IMG/VR virus record: IMGVR_UViG_3300047666_000782
Location: 1-22,926 of that record
Source of the DNA: a virus
DNA: 22,926 bases
Strand: one strand, 5' to 3'
A program made the position numbers and the translations under genes. This document shows positions 15,055 to 21,141 of this stretch, in pieces (positions within the stretch are counted from its first letter, which is position 1; every line of letters begins with the position of its first letter). Under the pieces are notes generated by a model. That model worked only from the letters and a program-made list of their open reading frames with translations. It was not told where the DNA came from and did not search any database.

Positions 15055-16725
15055 ATGGGTAAGGGCACTATAACGGGCGAGATCGGCGACGGGAAATATA
15101 ACGTCGAAATCGATACGGGTTCAGCCGCGCTAGCGGCGCGCGTCGCAAAATTAAACGCCGAGATCGTAGAATGGCAAGCCGAAAAAGTAACGGCCGACGC
15201 GTTCCTGGTAGCAGAGCTAGCCAAAGGCCCGCCACTCTTGGCGAATATCGACGCGTTAATAGTCGCGTATAAGACGGCTACGAGCACGGGGGAGGGGGTC
15301 GAGGAGGCCCTGGTCGCCGTAAACGCCGCGGTCGTGGCGCGCGCCGAATGGAATCTATCTATCTTTAGTGCGGGCGCCCCGGCCGATCAGTTGGCGAGCC
15401 TTATAGCCCAGGCACAGAAAGACATAGCGACTTTAAACGGTTTCGACGTGACGAGTAACGCGTCGTTATGGTGTGCGGATTTTACGCTCGAGGCGGACGG
15501 CGAGTGTGGAATTATCGAGGTCCCCGGCGAGTCTAAAACCCTGTTAATCGTACCCGAAGCGCTCGCCCCAACGATCGACGACGGCGAGGTAGTCGCCCGG
15601 CCCGTCCAAGACTCCGCCCAGTTATTTTATAACCTAGCCATACTACCAGGGTGGCAGAAATTTAAACCGACCTACCGTTTCGGGACCCTGGCGGCTATCG
15701 ATTACGACGGCGATACTGGATCAGTAACGCTAGAAACCGCCTACTCGAGCGCGCAGAATTTAAACGTAAATCAGACCGGATTTTTATCTAACGTCCCTAT
15801 CGAATATATGACGTGCAACGCCGCCGCATTCGATAACGGCGACCAGGTGGTGGTTAAATTCACCGGCCAGGACTGGGCGGCGCCGAAGGTCGTCGGGTTT
15901 AAGTCCAACCCGAAGCCATGCGGCGCGTATAAGCTCGCGTTTTTAATAGGGGCCCAGGCACAGACAATTATTCCACCCACGGTGGGGGCGCCCACCGGGG
16001 ACGAAATTCTTACTATTACCTACCCGTCGCCCGGTTTGCGCGTATACGAGAGACAATACACCGCCAACACCAGGCTACCCTGGCCCCCGGCTAGCGGGGT
16101 GAATAATCAAAGTCTATACAATTCGATCCATCTAAGGTTTAGCGTCGCCTGGAAACTTGAACGACAGACCGATACCTATTTCGAGAATTTCCATCGGTCG
16201 TTATATCGCGAAGCCAGTTCGGGGGAGTATACGACGATGGAGGCGGTCCCCCCCTCGTCTGGTTTTGGTTACATTGTCGAATGCCTACTAAATGATGTCG
16301 TCGCGGGGCACAAAATCGGGACCAGTAACGTAACAATCGTGCCAGGAACGGACCCGTACGGGCAGCCGATCCCGGCGATAGGGGTCGGGACCTCACTTTT
16401 AGAGGTATATAACTGGACCCAGGCACAAAATAGCGGTTACGGTCCCGGTTATTATCCGGTCGGTCTGGATTTTGATTTGTGTACGTCGAAAATGCTCGAC
16501 ACGTATCCATCTGTACCTCGGGTTATTAGCATCTACGAGCTAGGTACACCGGACCGAGTTAACCAATATCAGCTCGAGAGTATAGGGCCGCCCGCCCTAA
16601 TGGCTAACGGTGTTAATGGCAACGTACCAAACCAACAGATCCCCAATTTTTTTAATGGTACTGTTAACAGTAAAGCGATCCAGGCTTTAAGCATGGCAAT
16701 CTACAAGCGAAAGGGGGGCGGGTAG
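15055..16725 (+). CDS. Large putative tail attachment protein (556 aa)
   Basis: I start it at ATG 15055, one base after the LamG gene stop; the longer open frame only overlaps that gene. The N-terminus (GKGTITGEIGDGKYNVEIDT) is a small beta module followed by long helices (~22-100) likely to trimerise as coiled coil (LAARVAKLNAEIVEWQAEK). The rest is beta-rich, with an AAIDYDGDTGSVTLE segment and many Tyr/Trp/Pro residues, and ends basic (AIYKRKGGG). It resembles unnamed phage proteins encoded last in the structural operon. Host attachment or baseplate role is inferred from position. The operon terminator follows at 16788. Confidence 0.65.
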   Translation: MGKGTITGEIGDGKYNVEIDTGSAALAARVAKLNAEIVEWQAEKVTADAFLVAELAKGPPLLANIDALIVAYKTATSTGEGVEEALVAVNAAVVARAEWNLSIFSAGAPADQLASLIAQAQKDIATLNGFDVTSNASLWCADFTLEADGECGIIEVPGESKTLLIVPEALAPTIDDGEVVARPVQDSAQLFYNLAILPGWQKFKPTYRFGTLAAIDYDGDTGSVTLETAYSSAQNLNVNQTGFLSNVPIEYMTCNAAAFDNGDQVVVKFTGQDWAAPKVVGFKSNPKPCGAYKLAFLIGAQAQTIIPPTVGAPTGDEILTITYPSPGLRVYERQYTANTRLPWPPASGVNNQSLYNSIHLRFSVAWKLERQTDTYFENFHRSLYREASSGEYTTMEAVPPSSGFGYIVECLLNDVVAGHKIGTSNVTIVPGTDPYGQPIPAIGVGTSLLEVYNWTQAQNSGYGPGYYPVGLDFDLCTSKMLDTYPSVPRVISIYELGTPDRVNQYQLESIGPPALMANGVNGNVPNQQIPNFFNGTVNSKAIQALSMAIYKRKGGG

Positions 16726-16787
16726 TATAAAAAGTTCGACTATTAGTAAAATGGGATTGGATCCGGAGTGGCGCACGATTCCGATAT

Positions 16788-16819
16788 CGGGATCCGCCCG
16801 CGGTTCGGTTCCCGTTTTT
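16788..16819 (+). terminator. Rho-independent terminator of the structural operon
   Basis: CGGGATCCG (16788-16796) pairs with CGGTTCCCG (16806-16814), with one T-T mismatch and a nine-base loop, followed directly by TTTTT (16815-16819). It lies 62 bases after the last structural gene and before the attachment region, so it should end late transcription. Confidence 0.7.
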
Positions 16820-16834
16820 AGGACTTTTTTAGCC

Positions 16835-17151
16835 TGGTAATAAATTGGTAATATCGCCGCCACTCCCCGCATAGGTAAAGCATAGTCGGAGGCGGCCCGA
16901 GCCTCCAATACCCCCCCGCGCCGTTATTGACCTGGCGCCGAAAACCCCCAGAAAACTAACCATAGCGCGACTTTCCGGCCTATCTGGTCCTATCTGGTTG
17001 TATCACTAAAACGCCCTAAACTTGCTATTGCGTTTCCCCGATGGTAATAATGTGGTAATAATTTATTCCGAGTAACGCGTTTTTAGGTGGTAACAATTTT
17101 GCCGCTAATCTACAGGAACAAGCGTTCGGAAGTCGCCTAGTTTTATTACCA
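16835..17151 (+). other. attP: Putative attP region with integrase/excisionase arm sites
   Basis: This is the only gene-free stretch over 300 bases (16726-17180). It holds repeated TGGTAAYAA motifs: 16835-16843, TGGTAATAt at 16846-16854, 17042-17050, 17053-17061, TGGTAACAA at 17088-17096, and one inverted copy at 17143-17151. The first four form two pairs spaced 11 bases, about one helical turn. Arm-type sites flanking a crossover core and lying just upstream of a tyrosine integrase gene define a typical attP. The core is probably between 16855 and 17041, which includes the tandem CCTATCTGGT repeat. I cannot identify the bacterial attB target, and no tRNA 3' end is visible. Confidence 0.62.
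16979..16998 (+). repeat. Tandem 10-bp direct repeat inside attP region
   Basis: CCTATCTGGT occurs twice back to back (16979-16988, 16989-16998), followed by TGTATCA. It lies between the two clusters of arm motifs and is the best candidate for core-type integrase binding near the crossover point, or for excisionase binding. Confidence 0.5.
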
Positions 17152-17175
17152 TAACAAACAGTCGTTCGGGAGTCG
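17123..17175 (+). repeat. Spaced direct repeat just upstream of the integrase start
   Basis: CGTTCGGAAGTCG (17123-17135) and CGTTCGGGAGTCG (17163-17175) are 13-base repeats with one mismatch and a 40-base period. They flank the inverted arm motif at 17143-17151. The second copy contains the integrase ribosome site GGGAG, so a protein bound there, or autoregulation by Int or Xis, could affect integrase expression. Confidence 0.45.
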
Positions 17176-17180
17176 TTTAT

Positions 17181-18344
17181 ATGTCGAATAATGATAGTAA
17201 CGAGATAAAGGGGTTCGCCGGAAAGCCCCCAGGCGAGTACAGCTATGGCGGCGGGTTATCGCTCCGGGTTTCCCCGGCCGGCCTTTCGACCTGGTTCGTC
17301 CGCCTAACGGTAGGGCACAAGCGGACACAGCGAAAAATCGGCAGGGCGTCCCCGTCGAATAATACCGCATGGGCGCGGCGTAAAGCGGTGGAAACAATCC
17401 AGGAAGCCGAATCCGGCGAGCTATTGATCCGGCGCGATCCCACGCCCACCGATATAGAAACGACGGCGACACTCGGCGCGCTAGTGAATAACTGGGCGGA
17501 TTCACTGCTAGCCCAGGACCGATGGACGAGCAGACACCACGAAAAAACCGTCGCCAGGATTGAATTACACATGGCCGAGCTATGGGGCCGACCGTATGCG
17601 GAGCTCTCTCGGGTGGAAATTAATACCCACCTATCGAAAATGGAATCGATAGACACCGCCGGGCGAGTGTTCGGGTGGGTTAAAGAGGCGCTCGAGAATG
17701 CCGTCGACCTAGGTAAGCTAGATTTTTGTGTACTCGGCCGTCGGCCTAAGTCTTTCGTCGTTCCCAAAAAACATAGAAATAACCGAAAGTCCTACGGGAC
17801 CGACTATCCGAAACTCAAAGCGTTATATAACCGGATCAGACTTTCGGATCGTTCGCGGTCGGTCCGATTGGCCGGGCAGTTATGTATTTTAACGGGGTTA
17901 CGATTGGGCGAAGTTATAAACCTACACGCGGACTATTTCGACGGGGAGGCGCTCGTTATCCCGCGCGACAAAATGAAAGAAAAGGACACATGGCGCGGCG
18001 ATTTTACCGTACCACTAGCGCCCCCCGCCCTCGAGATAATAAACGAGGCGATCCTAGTAAATGGGCCGGGGTGGTTATTCCCTGGACCCCAAACGGGTCG
18101 CCCGATTAGCCACGAAGGGGTCGAGAAAGTTTTTAGAAACTATAGCAATCGGGAACACGTCCCGCACGGCAGCCGGACGAGTTTATATACCTGGGCGCTC
18201 GAATTAGATACGCCGTTACAGTTGGCCGACTCGTTAATCGACCACGCCACCTCGAAAGGATCCGGCGAGCATTACGACCAAACGCAATACATCCGGCAGA
18301 GAAAAAAACTACTAGAGGAGTGGGCCCAGTTAATTAGCGGCTAG
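17181..18344 (+). CDS. int: Tyrosine integrase, P4/IntS type (387 aa)
   Basis: The N-terminus has the arm-binding DUF4102-like module (GGGLSLRVSPAGLSTWFVRL, RRKAVETIQEAESGE), the middle the SAM-like core-binding domain (~97-190), and residues ~205-387 the catalytic domain. Expected catalytic residues are visible: Arg241 in LTGLRLGEV, a lysine in DKMKEKD (~264-268), His329/Arg332 in HGSRTSLYTW, His355 in LIDHAT and nucleophile Tyr365 in HYDQTQY. It recombines attP with attB and, with a directionality factor, the reverse. ATG 17181 has GGGAG eight bases upstream. It converges on the next gene, with 11 bases of overlap. Confidence 0.92.
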   Translation: MSNNDSNEIKGFAGKPPGEYSYGGGLSLRVSPAGLSTWFVRLTVGHKRTQRKIGRASPSNNTAWARRKAVETIQEAESGELLIRRDPTPTDIETTATLGALVNNWADSLLAQDRWTSRHHEKTVARIELHMAELWGRPYAELSRVEINTHLSKMESIDTAGRVFGWVKEALENAVDLGKLDFCVLGRRPKSFVVPKKHRNNRKSYGTDYPKLKALYNRIRLSDRSRSVRLAGQLCILTGLRLGEVINLHADYFDGEALVIPRDKMKEKDTWRGDFTVPLAPPALEIINEAILVNGPGWLFPGPQTGRPISHEGVEKVFRNYSNREHVPHGSRTSLYTWALELDTPLQLADSLIDHATSKGSGEHYDQTQYIRQRKKLLEEWAQLISG

Positions 18345-18600
18345 GTTTTTTTAGATTCCCAAAATCGGACAGATATTCCCGCATTTCGGCGCCCCAGTAT
18401 TGAAGCCGCGGCGCCTGGGCGTCCAGGGGGCCGGGGTGATTCGGTAACGACATTATATGCCGGCGGTAAAACAACGGGGAAACCCCCAGAAAGGCCGCAT
18501 TATGGGACACGCGCCAAACGGCCACCGTCGCCAGGTGTTTTTTTATTTTCTCGGCGTCGTTATTGGATCCGGTCGCGTCGGGTTTATTCACATTTTCCAC
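18334..18600 (-). CDS. Small AlpA/MerR-like HTH protein, candidate excisionase (88 aa)
   Basis: Residues ~35-80 (AAFLGVSPLFYRRHI ... RLQYWGAEMREYLSDF) have the helix-turn-helix, basic wing and Trp-anchored last helix of AlpA- and MerR-like excisionase folds. It is the last gene of the leftward operon and its stop overlaps the convergent integrase end. That position and fold make it a candidate recombination directionality factor, but it could be only a regulator. The longest frame starts with GTG 18600, which lacks a ribosome site. GTG at 18591 has GGTGGA about five bases upstream and may be the true start (85 aa). Confidence 0.6.
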   Translation of the reverse strand: MENVNKPDATGSNNDAEKIKKHLATVAVWRVSHNAAFLGVSPLFYRRHIMSLPNHPGPLDAQAPRLQYWGAEMREYLSDFGNLKKPSR

Positions 18601-18630
18601 CGTGTTATCTGTTTAATAGTTTTCGATAGG

Positions 18631-18933
18631 TCATAGGGTCCCCAGGTCGGCCGGTATTCGACACCAGCGAAGGATCCGCCCGTCGATCATGGTCCACAGA
18701 GAATCGAAAGGCGCGGCGATAATGGGCCGCGATTCGGTTCCGTCTTTTTTCAAATAGACCACGACGACAAGCTCGCCTATTTTGGGCATATTCTCGGGGC
18801 TATTATTCACGTCGACATAGGTCCAGGCGTGGGCCTGTAATTCGGCGACCACCGCCTCGATCGACAGGCGCCGCCCGTTTTTAAAAATGGCAGAGAGCGC
18901 GAATCCGGTCCCCTGGGAGTAGGCGCTACGCAC
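18631..18933 (-). CDS. Unknown small protein, DUF551-like outline (100 aa)
   Basis: The C-terminal two thirds (MPKIGELVVVVYLKKDGTES ... SLWTMIDGRILRWCRIPADL) resembles the W...G..V.V......W....I..W..IP outline of DUF551-like phage proteins, small proteins of unknown role found in early operons of temperate phages. It starts with GTG 18933, overlapping the stop of the upstream AraC-like gene by eight bases, so translation is coupled. No DNA-binding motif or membrane segment is visible. Function is unknown. Confidence 0.55.
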   Translation of the reverse strand: MRSAYSQGTGFALSAIFKNGRRLSIEAVVAELQAHAWTYVDVNNSPENMPKIGELVVVVYLKKDGTESRPIIAAPFDSLWTMIDGRILRWCRIPADLGTL

Positions 18934-19252
18934 CGGATCTAATCCGTTTGCAGTACAGCCAAAAACCGACCCCGAAATACTCCGGCCACATTCTATAGAG
19001 TCCGTCCGGCGAGGAGTAGCCGAGCGCGTCCGCCATTCTAGCGGCGCCCAGGTGGGGATCGAGTCGAGCGAGCTCCGCGCCTCGGCGGATCCGTTCCTGT
19101 ACTAAGAGCTCCGAAAAACTGGTATTTTCTAAATTCAGCGAGCGCCGAATAACGCCAGGCGTAACCCCCATGCGGTCGGCGACGTTTTCGCACCGGGGCC
19201 CCCTTAAATCTAAATCGGCGAGCAGCGTTTTAACGCGGGCGGTGGCGCTCAC
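18926..19252 (-). CDS. AraC-type HTH protein without effector domain (108 aa)
   Basis: Nearly the whole protein is an AraC/XylS DNA-binding domain with two HTH units: ENVADRMGVTPGVIRRSLN then MADALGYSSPDGLYRMWPEY, linked by an RIRRGAELARLD-type connecting helix. AraC regulators usually carry a separate sensor domain; none is present. GTG 19252 has GAGG eight bases upstream and overlaps the preceding stop by four bases (GTGA). It probably acts as a transcription factor or DNA-bending protein encoded by the phage. A second protein of the same architecture is encoded at 22546-22917. Confidence 0.75.
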   Translation of the reverse strand: MSATARVKTLLADLDLRGPRCENVADRMGVTPGVIRRSLNLENTSFSELLVQERIRRGAELARLDPHLGAARMADALGYSSPDGLYRMWPEYFGVGFWLYCKRIRSGA

Positions 19253-19470
19253 GATCTCGGCCTCGGCCAGTTTACCGCCCTGGTCCGCATTCGGTAACGT
19301 GCGGGGGTGGCGGCGATCCCTGGTATTTTTTCGAGGACCTCGGAGATAACGAGGTTCGAGAGGCGGCCGCGCGCGTCCAAAATTTTAAGGCCCAGCGCCT
19401 CGGCGACGTCGGCCTCGGTCATAGCGGAGCGATTATCCGAGAGTAAATCGACTATATTCTGGCCGCGCAT
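19249..19470 (-). CDS. Small winged-helix DNA-binding protein (73 aa)
   Basis: MTEADVAEALGLKILDARGR followed by LSNLVISEVLEKIPG and ARYRM reads as a winged-helix domain: helix 2, turn, recognition helix, beta wing. Proteins of this size in phage early operons are usually transcription regulators. ATG 19470 has GAGG eight bases upstream and shares one base with the preceding stop. I cannot name a specific family. Confidence 0.62.
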   Translation of the reverse strand: MRGQNIVDLLSDNRSAMTEADVAEALGLKILDARGRLSNLVISEVLEKIPGIAATPARYRMRTRAVNWPRPRS

Positions 19471-19676
19471 TATAAAAACCTCGACCGGCGGGACGATTGC
19501 ATCTCCGCTATATGTTCTCGCCGGACCTCGAGCGCTATCTCCGCGTGTTTTTTTGCCTGGTCGGCCTTTCCCCTAGCCTCGCCCTCCGAGTACCCAAAAA
19601 AAACGCCCTCGGGGGTGGTGAGTTTATGCCAGTCGGATCTAATAGCCTCGTATACGATCGTTTCAGTGTTCGCCAT
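19470..19676 (-). CDS. First gene of the leftward operon, unknown (68 aa)
   Basis: I start it at ATG 19676, which follows AAGGGG by about seven bases; the longer frame to 19709 would extend into the -10 box of its promoter. The protein opens MANTETIVYEAIRSDWHKLT, has a GVFFGYSEGEA turn and ends in a charged helix (ARGKADQAKKHAEIALEVRR). No family is recognised. As the promoter-proximal gene of an operon controlled by two copies of the phage operator, it is likely made early or on induction. Confidence 0.6.
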   Translation of the reverse strand: MANTETIVYEAIRSDWHKLTTPEGVFFGYSEGEARGKADQAKKHAEIALEVRREHIAEMQSSRRSRFL

Positions 19677-19705
19677 TGTCGGCCCCTTTTTTTGGTGAGG
19701 AGAAA

Positions 19706-19734
19706 ACAATACAGCCTGTATTCTTCAAACTCAA
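19706..19734 (-). promoter_or_regulatory. Promoter of the leftward HTH operon
   Basis: On the minus strand TTGAGT (19734-19729), a 17-base spacer and TATTGT (19711-19706) form a sigma70-type promoter about 30 bases ahead of the ATG at 19676. One phage operator overlaps the -10 box and a second touches the -35 box, so binding should block polymerase. Confidence 0.65.
19708..19722. promoter_or_regulatory. Phage operator copy 1 (AATAC-N5-GTATT)
   Basis: AATACAGCCTGTATT is a near-perfect palindrome. It shares both 5-bp half-sites with the copies at 19733-19747 and 21094-21108, and overlaps the -10 box of the leftward promoter. Confidence 0.72.
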
Positions 19735-19747
19735 TACAAACAGTATT
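19733..19747. promoter_or_regulatory. Phage operator copy 2 (AATAC-N5-GTATT)
   Basis: AATACAAACAGTATT has the same half-sites as the other two operators. Its centre is 25 bases from copy 1, compatible with cooperative binding of two dimers. It overlaps the -35 box of the leftward promoter. Confidence 0.72.
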
Positions 19748-19765
19748 TATTTTTTAAATAAATAC
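19743..19765. repeat. AT-rich 10-bp inverted repeat
   Basis: GTATTTATTT, a TTT centre and AAATAAATAC pair perfectly. The dyad overlaps the right half of operator copy 2 and lies between the leftward promoter and the gene at 19853. It could be an additional protein site or an easily melted upstream element. It is not a convincing terminator. Confidence 0.45.
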
Positions 19766-19852
19766 ATAGTGCGTTTATTTAAACTATCGTTTAACGTAGT
19801 CAGCTATAAAGTTTAGAGTCGAATAAAAAGAAACCCAACGACGGAGGTAAGC

Positions 19853-20536
19853 ATTATCAAAACGAAGGGAAAACAGACGGACGCCTGGGCGATACACGGC
19901 CGCGATTTTTACTATAAGGGAATGTGCGAGGTAACGCTCGGATTTTTGGGAATGGACCACTACGAGGACGGCCCGCGCCTATCGGTCGAGGACTCGGTGG
20001 TTATGGGAATCGGCGGCGATCTACTCGAGTCGTTTCTGGAGGAATCGCGCCAGGTAATAAAAACGGGGGGCATTTCCACAGGTAGCGCTATATGGGACTA
20101 CCAGGGCGAGATTATCTATACAGAAACTCGAAAGCAGTTAATCAGGGGAGGGGTAAACGCAGGGTGTGTATTAAACCGGACCCGCTATATGCCGATGAAA
20201 GATTTATATTACGGGGCGTTTAACGGTATCGATTTAGAGGCCCAATCGCTACAGATACGCCCCGGCTTGATTATAAAGCGGAAGGATTTAACGCTATTAC
20301 ACTACGTCGTTATGGGCGTAAATTACAAGACTATATGCCGAGATCAGAAAATCGGTTTCTCGGCTTTAAACGCACGACTTAAAAGATTAAAAGAGAAACT
20401 CTACAACCCGAAAAAACCGGACAACACTCTACAGCAAGCGTTAGCCGATAATAATTTAATGTATTTTATTATGGCCCAGGCCGATTGGTTCGATATGGAA
20501 ACCCGCCACGATTATAAAGTCCGCAGGAATCAATAG
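19853..20536 (+). CDS. LuxR/GerE-like HTH regulator, probable ATT start (227 aa)
   Basis: Residues ~140-185 (RKDLTLLHYVVMGVNYKTIC, QKIGFSALNARLKRLKEKLY) match the GerE/LuxR four-helix HTH: a leading L-T-x-x-x-x-x-L block, a G-x-x-x-K-x-I turn and a recognition helix. The N-terminal ~130 residues are unrecognised and show no response-regulator receiver motif. The first ATG is at 19922, but it has no ribosome site. GGAGG (19843-19847) lies five bases before ATT 19853, which opens the same frame and adds 23 residues that read naturally (GRDFYYKG). The protein is probably a transcription activator of phage genes. Family assignment is by motif only. Confidence 0.68.
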   Translation: MIKTKGKQTDAWAIHGRDFYYKGMCEVTLGFLGMDHYEDGPRLSVEDSVVMGIGGDLLESFLEESRQVIKTGGISTGSAIWDYQGEIIYTETRKQLIRGGVNAGCVLNRTRYMPMKDLYYGAFNGIDLEAQSLQIRPGLIIKRKDLTLLHYVVMGVNYKTICRDQKIGFSALNARLKRLKEKLYNPKKPDNTLQQALADNNLMYFIMAQADWFDMETRHDYKVRRNQ

Positions 20537-20594
20537 GGAAAACCCTAATAAAAGTATAACGATTTATCTATAGAAAAGAGCAAAACCACCCCGC

Positions 20595-20600
20595 TATAAT
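20595..20600 (+). promoter_or_regulatory. Consensus -10 box without a recognisable -35
   Basis: A perfect TATAAT lies 45 bases ahead of the small ORF at 20645. No TTGACA-like box is present at the right distance, so if used the promoter may need an activator, possibly the LuxR-like protein encoded just upstream. Confidence 0.35.
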
Positions 20601-20644
20601 CGCCGGCCGCCGATATGGTTCGCGGGATCTAAACAGGTCGTACC

Positions 20645-20809
20645 GTGGAACATACCGACACAGAAATACAGTTTATAGAATCAATAAAAAACCAAACGCC
20701 CCAAAATCGCCGAAAAATTAATCAGGTAATGTTAGCCGAGTCGGCTAGGATTTTTCGTCCACTAGAGATCGAACCAGCGCCAGAATTACCCGACGACTCT
20801 CCGGCGTGA
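20645..20809 (+). CDS. Possible small protein (54 aa), tail-overlapping the repressor
   Basis: GTG 20645 opens 54 codons to TGA 20807-20809. The product is hydrophilic and helical (TDTEIQFIESIKNQ, NRRKINQVMLAESARIF) with a Pro/acidic tail. AGG lies seven bases before GTG and a TATAAT box is upstream. It overlaps the convergent repressor gene by 65 bases on the other strand. A hairpin plus T-run at 20733-20755 falls inside it, which argues against it or would make it self-limiting. No homologue is recognised. Confidence 0.38.
   Translation: MEHTDTEIQFIESIKNQTPQNRRKINQVMLAESARIFRPLEIEPAPELPDDSPA
20733..20755 (+). terminator. Terminator-like hairpin at the repressor 3' end
   Basis: TAGCCG-AGT-CGGCTA (20733-20747) is followed by GGA and TTTTT (20751-20755) on the + strand. 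It could stop rightward transcription from the LuxR-like gene before it runs antisense through the repressor. It also overlaps the repressor stop codon. Confidence 0.45.
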
Positions 20810-21059
20810 AGGTCCGAAACCCCGCCAGGAGTTCCGCCTCGGATGGGTCCGACGTAGACTCGGCTCCCATCAAAAACCCCCGAGTTAATCCGAGCGCGTT
20901 TTCTAAATCCGCCAGCTCGCTAGCTTTAGGTGTGCGGCGGCCAGTTTCGTAATGTGAGATCCGCCCCTGGTTATGACCCCAGCCACAGCGGACCGCGAGC
21001 TCGGGCTGGGTCCAGCCTTTCGCCTCACGTCCTAGCCTAATTCTATTAGCGATATCCAT
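20745..21059 (-). CDS. XRE-family phage repressor, short form (104 aa)
   Basis: I start it at the internal ATG 21059 (MDIANRIRLGREAKGWTQPE); the longer frame would run over the operator and into the divergent gene. Residues ~5-60 are a five-helix XRE/Cro-CI DNA-binding domain with recognition segment NQGRISHYETGRR. The short C-terminus (~65-104; ELLAGFRTFTPESRRVILAL) may dimerise. There is no S24/LexA autocleavage domain. A -10 box ends six bases before the ATG, suggesting a leaderless message. Divergent placement from another XRE gene with an operator between them is the classic repressor/Cro layout; which one maintains lysogeny is inferred. Confidence 0.8.
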   Translation of the reverse strand: MDIANRIRLGREAKGWTQPELAVRCGWGHNQGRISHYETGRRTPKASELADLENALGLTRGFLMGAESTSDPSEAELLAGFRTFTPESRRVILALVRSLVDEKS

Positions 21060-21065
21060 TTCGAC

Positions 21066-21095
21066 AATATAGCCGGTTTTTAGGTAGCGGCACAA
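21066..21095 (-). promoter_or_regulatory. Putative leftward promoter of the repressor
   Basis: Minus-strand TTGTGC (21095-21090), an 18-base spacer and TATATT (21071-21066) form a moderate promoter. Initiation six to seven bases on would coincide with the ATG at 21059, giving a leaderless mRNA. The -35 box overlaps the operator's left half. Confidence 0.5.
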
Positions 21096-21109
21096 TACAA
21101 AAAGTATTG
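21093..21109. promoter_or_regulatory. Phage operator copy 3 between the divergent promoters
   Basis: CAATAC-AAAAA-GTATTG is a perfect 6-bp inverted repeat containing the shared AATAC-N5-GTATT core (21094-21108). It overlaps the -35 boxes of both the leftward repressor promoter and the rightward promoter, so one bound dimer could affect both. Confidence 0.75.
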
Positions 21110-21136
21110 ACCGAGAATACACGACGGATTTATGCT
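21107..21136 (+). promoter_or_regulatory. Putative rightward early promoter
   Basis: TTGACC (21107-21112), an 18-base spacer and TATGCT (21131-21136) precede the ATG at 21142 by five bases. The predicted transcript starts at or next to the ATG, and no Shine-Dalgarno sequence is present. It should drive the Cro-like gene, the initiator and the genes to the right. Confidence 0.6.
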
Positions 21137-21141
21137 GGCGC

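Noticed and set aside
16687-16908. Minus-strand ORF over the terminator and attP start
   Set aside because: Low-quality reading frame across a clear terminator and repeat region; no motif or ribosome site.
17243-17767. Minus-strand ORF within the integrase
   Set aside because: Shadow of a gene with all expected catalytic residues.
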